A stretch of DNA of 5,097 nucleotides from an uncultured Lachnospiraceae bacterium (GTDB lineage Bacteria > Bacillota_A > Clostridia > Lachnospirales > Lachnospiraceae). The stretch is taken from the NCBI GenBank assembly GCA_905200565.1, contig CAJKKX010000201.1, forward strand, positions 1 through 5,097, read 5' to 3'. Under the pieces are notes generated by a model. The model saw only the letters and a program-made list of their open reading frames with translations, was not told the DNA's origin and did no database searches. The position numbers and the translations under genes are program-made. Each line of letters opens with the position of its first letter. The first letter of the stretch is position 1. This document shows positions 4,930 through 5,097 of the stretch, piece after piece.

Positions 4930-5097
4930 GTTGTGACCTTGATAGCGTTGAAGCGTGAGGTTGCTGCGGTCTGTGCCGCAGGTTTTCCGTGGAGCGAATG
5001 TCAAGTTCTGAGAAACTGGCGACAAGTCACTGTACAAGAACAACTGTCCGGCAAAGACCGGAAACAACGTGTGGAGTATTTAGGATACACACGGGAG
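4930..5097 (+). promoter_or_regulatory. Structured 5' leader, probably of the S10 (rpsJ) ribosomal protein operon, cut by the window end
   Basis: The roughly 168-base untranslated leader contains no credible gene. Visible pairings are a long-range stem CTTGA (4938-4942) with TCAAG (5001-5005), enclosing hairpin CTGCGG (4964-4969) with CCGCAG (4976-4981). Next come TGTCCGG with CCGG-AA-ACA (5045-5066) and a final hairpin CGTGT...GTAT (5068-5079) with ATAC-ACACG (5085-5093). GGGAG at the window edge looks like the start of a Shine-Dalgarno sequence partly held by this last stem. The strong promoter and text such as GTTTTCCGTGGAGCGAATGT recall leaders ahead of rpsJ in Lachnospiraceae. That identification is from memory and the downstream gene is not visible. 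If right, a ribosomal protein such as L4 may bind it for autoregulation. Confidence 0.6.

Noticed and set aside
4810..5067. Minus-strand ORF of 85 codons
   Set aside because: It runs antisense through a clear promoter and structured leader, has low-complexity composition and no ribosome binding site or recognisable domain.

Overview
The window looks like chromosomal DNA from a Gram-positive Clostridia member, most likely Lachnospiraceae. The grounds are moderate GC, AAAGGAG/GGAGG ribosome binding sites, a YfhO-family membrane protein, a sigma factor paired with a DUF4179 protein, a DUF4143 remnant, and two textbook TTGCAT-N17-TATAAT promoters. The family assignments come from recognising protein motifs; no database search was run.

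Layout. (1) 2-1351, + strand: the C-terminal part of a YfhO-type membrane protein whose 5' end lies outside the window. (2) 1352-1607: a structured intergenic region with one GC-rich terminator-like hairpin and a second, unusual stacked hairpin ahead of the next gene. (3) 1608-3336, + strand: a tightly coupled regulatory operon made of an ECF-like sigma factor (182 aa), a previously easy-to-miss 58-codon ORF (2153-2329), and a single-pass DUF4179 membrane protein that is probably the anti-sigma or sensor partner. The small ORF shares ATGA start/stop overlaps with both neighbours and contains three 13-residue repeats encoded by a 39-bp tandem repeat, with one cysteine at the same place in each repeat. 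(4) 3337-3705: an intergenic element resembling the one after yfhO, running directly into the 3' remnant of a DUF4143-type ATPase gene. (5) 3706-3856: a hairpin-rich convergent gap. (6) 3857-4714, - strand: a class I SAM-dependent methyltransferase of the RlmI-like/PF10672 type. (7) 4715-5097: a divergent control region, with one promoter for the methyltransferase and one A-tract-boosted promoter for a rightward transcript. That transcript begins with a long folded leader ending in GGGAG at the window edge. The leader resembles those ahead of the S10 (rpsJ) ribosomal protein operon in Lachnospiraceae, but its gene is not in the window.

How the pieces work together. The sigma/DUF4179 pair would form a membrane-signal-responsive transcription switch. 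Its stoichiometry may be tuned by translational coupling through the small repeat ORF. The methyltransferase and the putative ribosomal protein operon are divergently transcribed, which fits a translation-related role for both. The most novel item is the repeat-bearing small ORF bridging sigma and DUF4179 genes.
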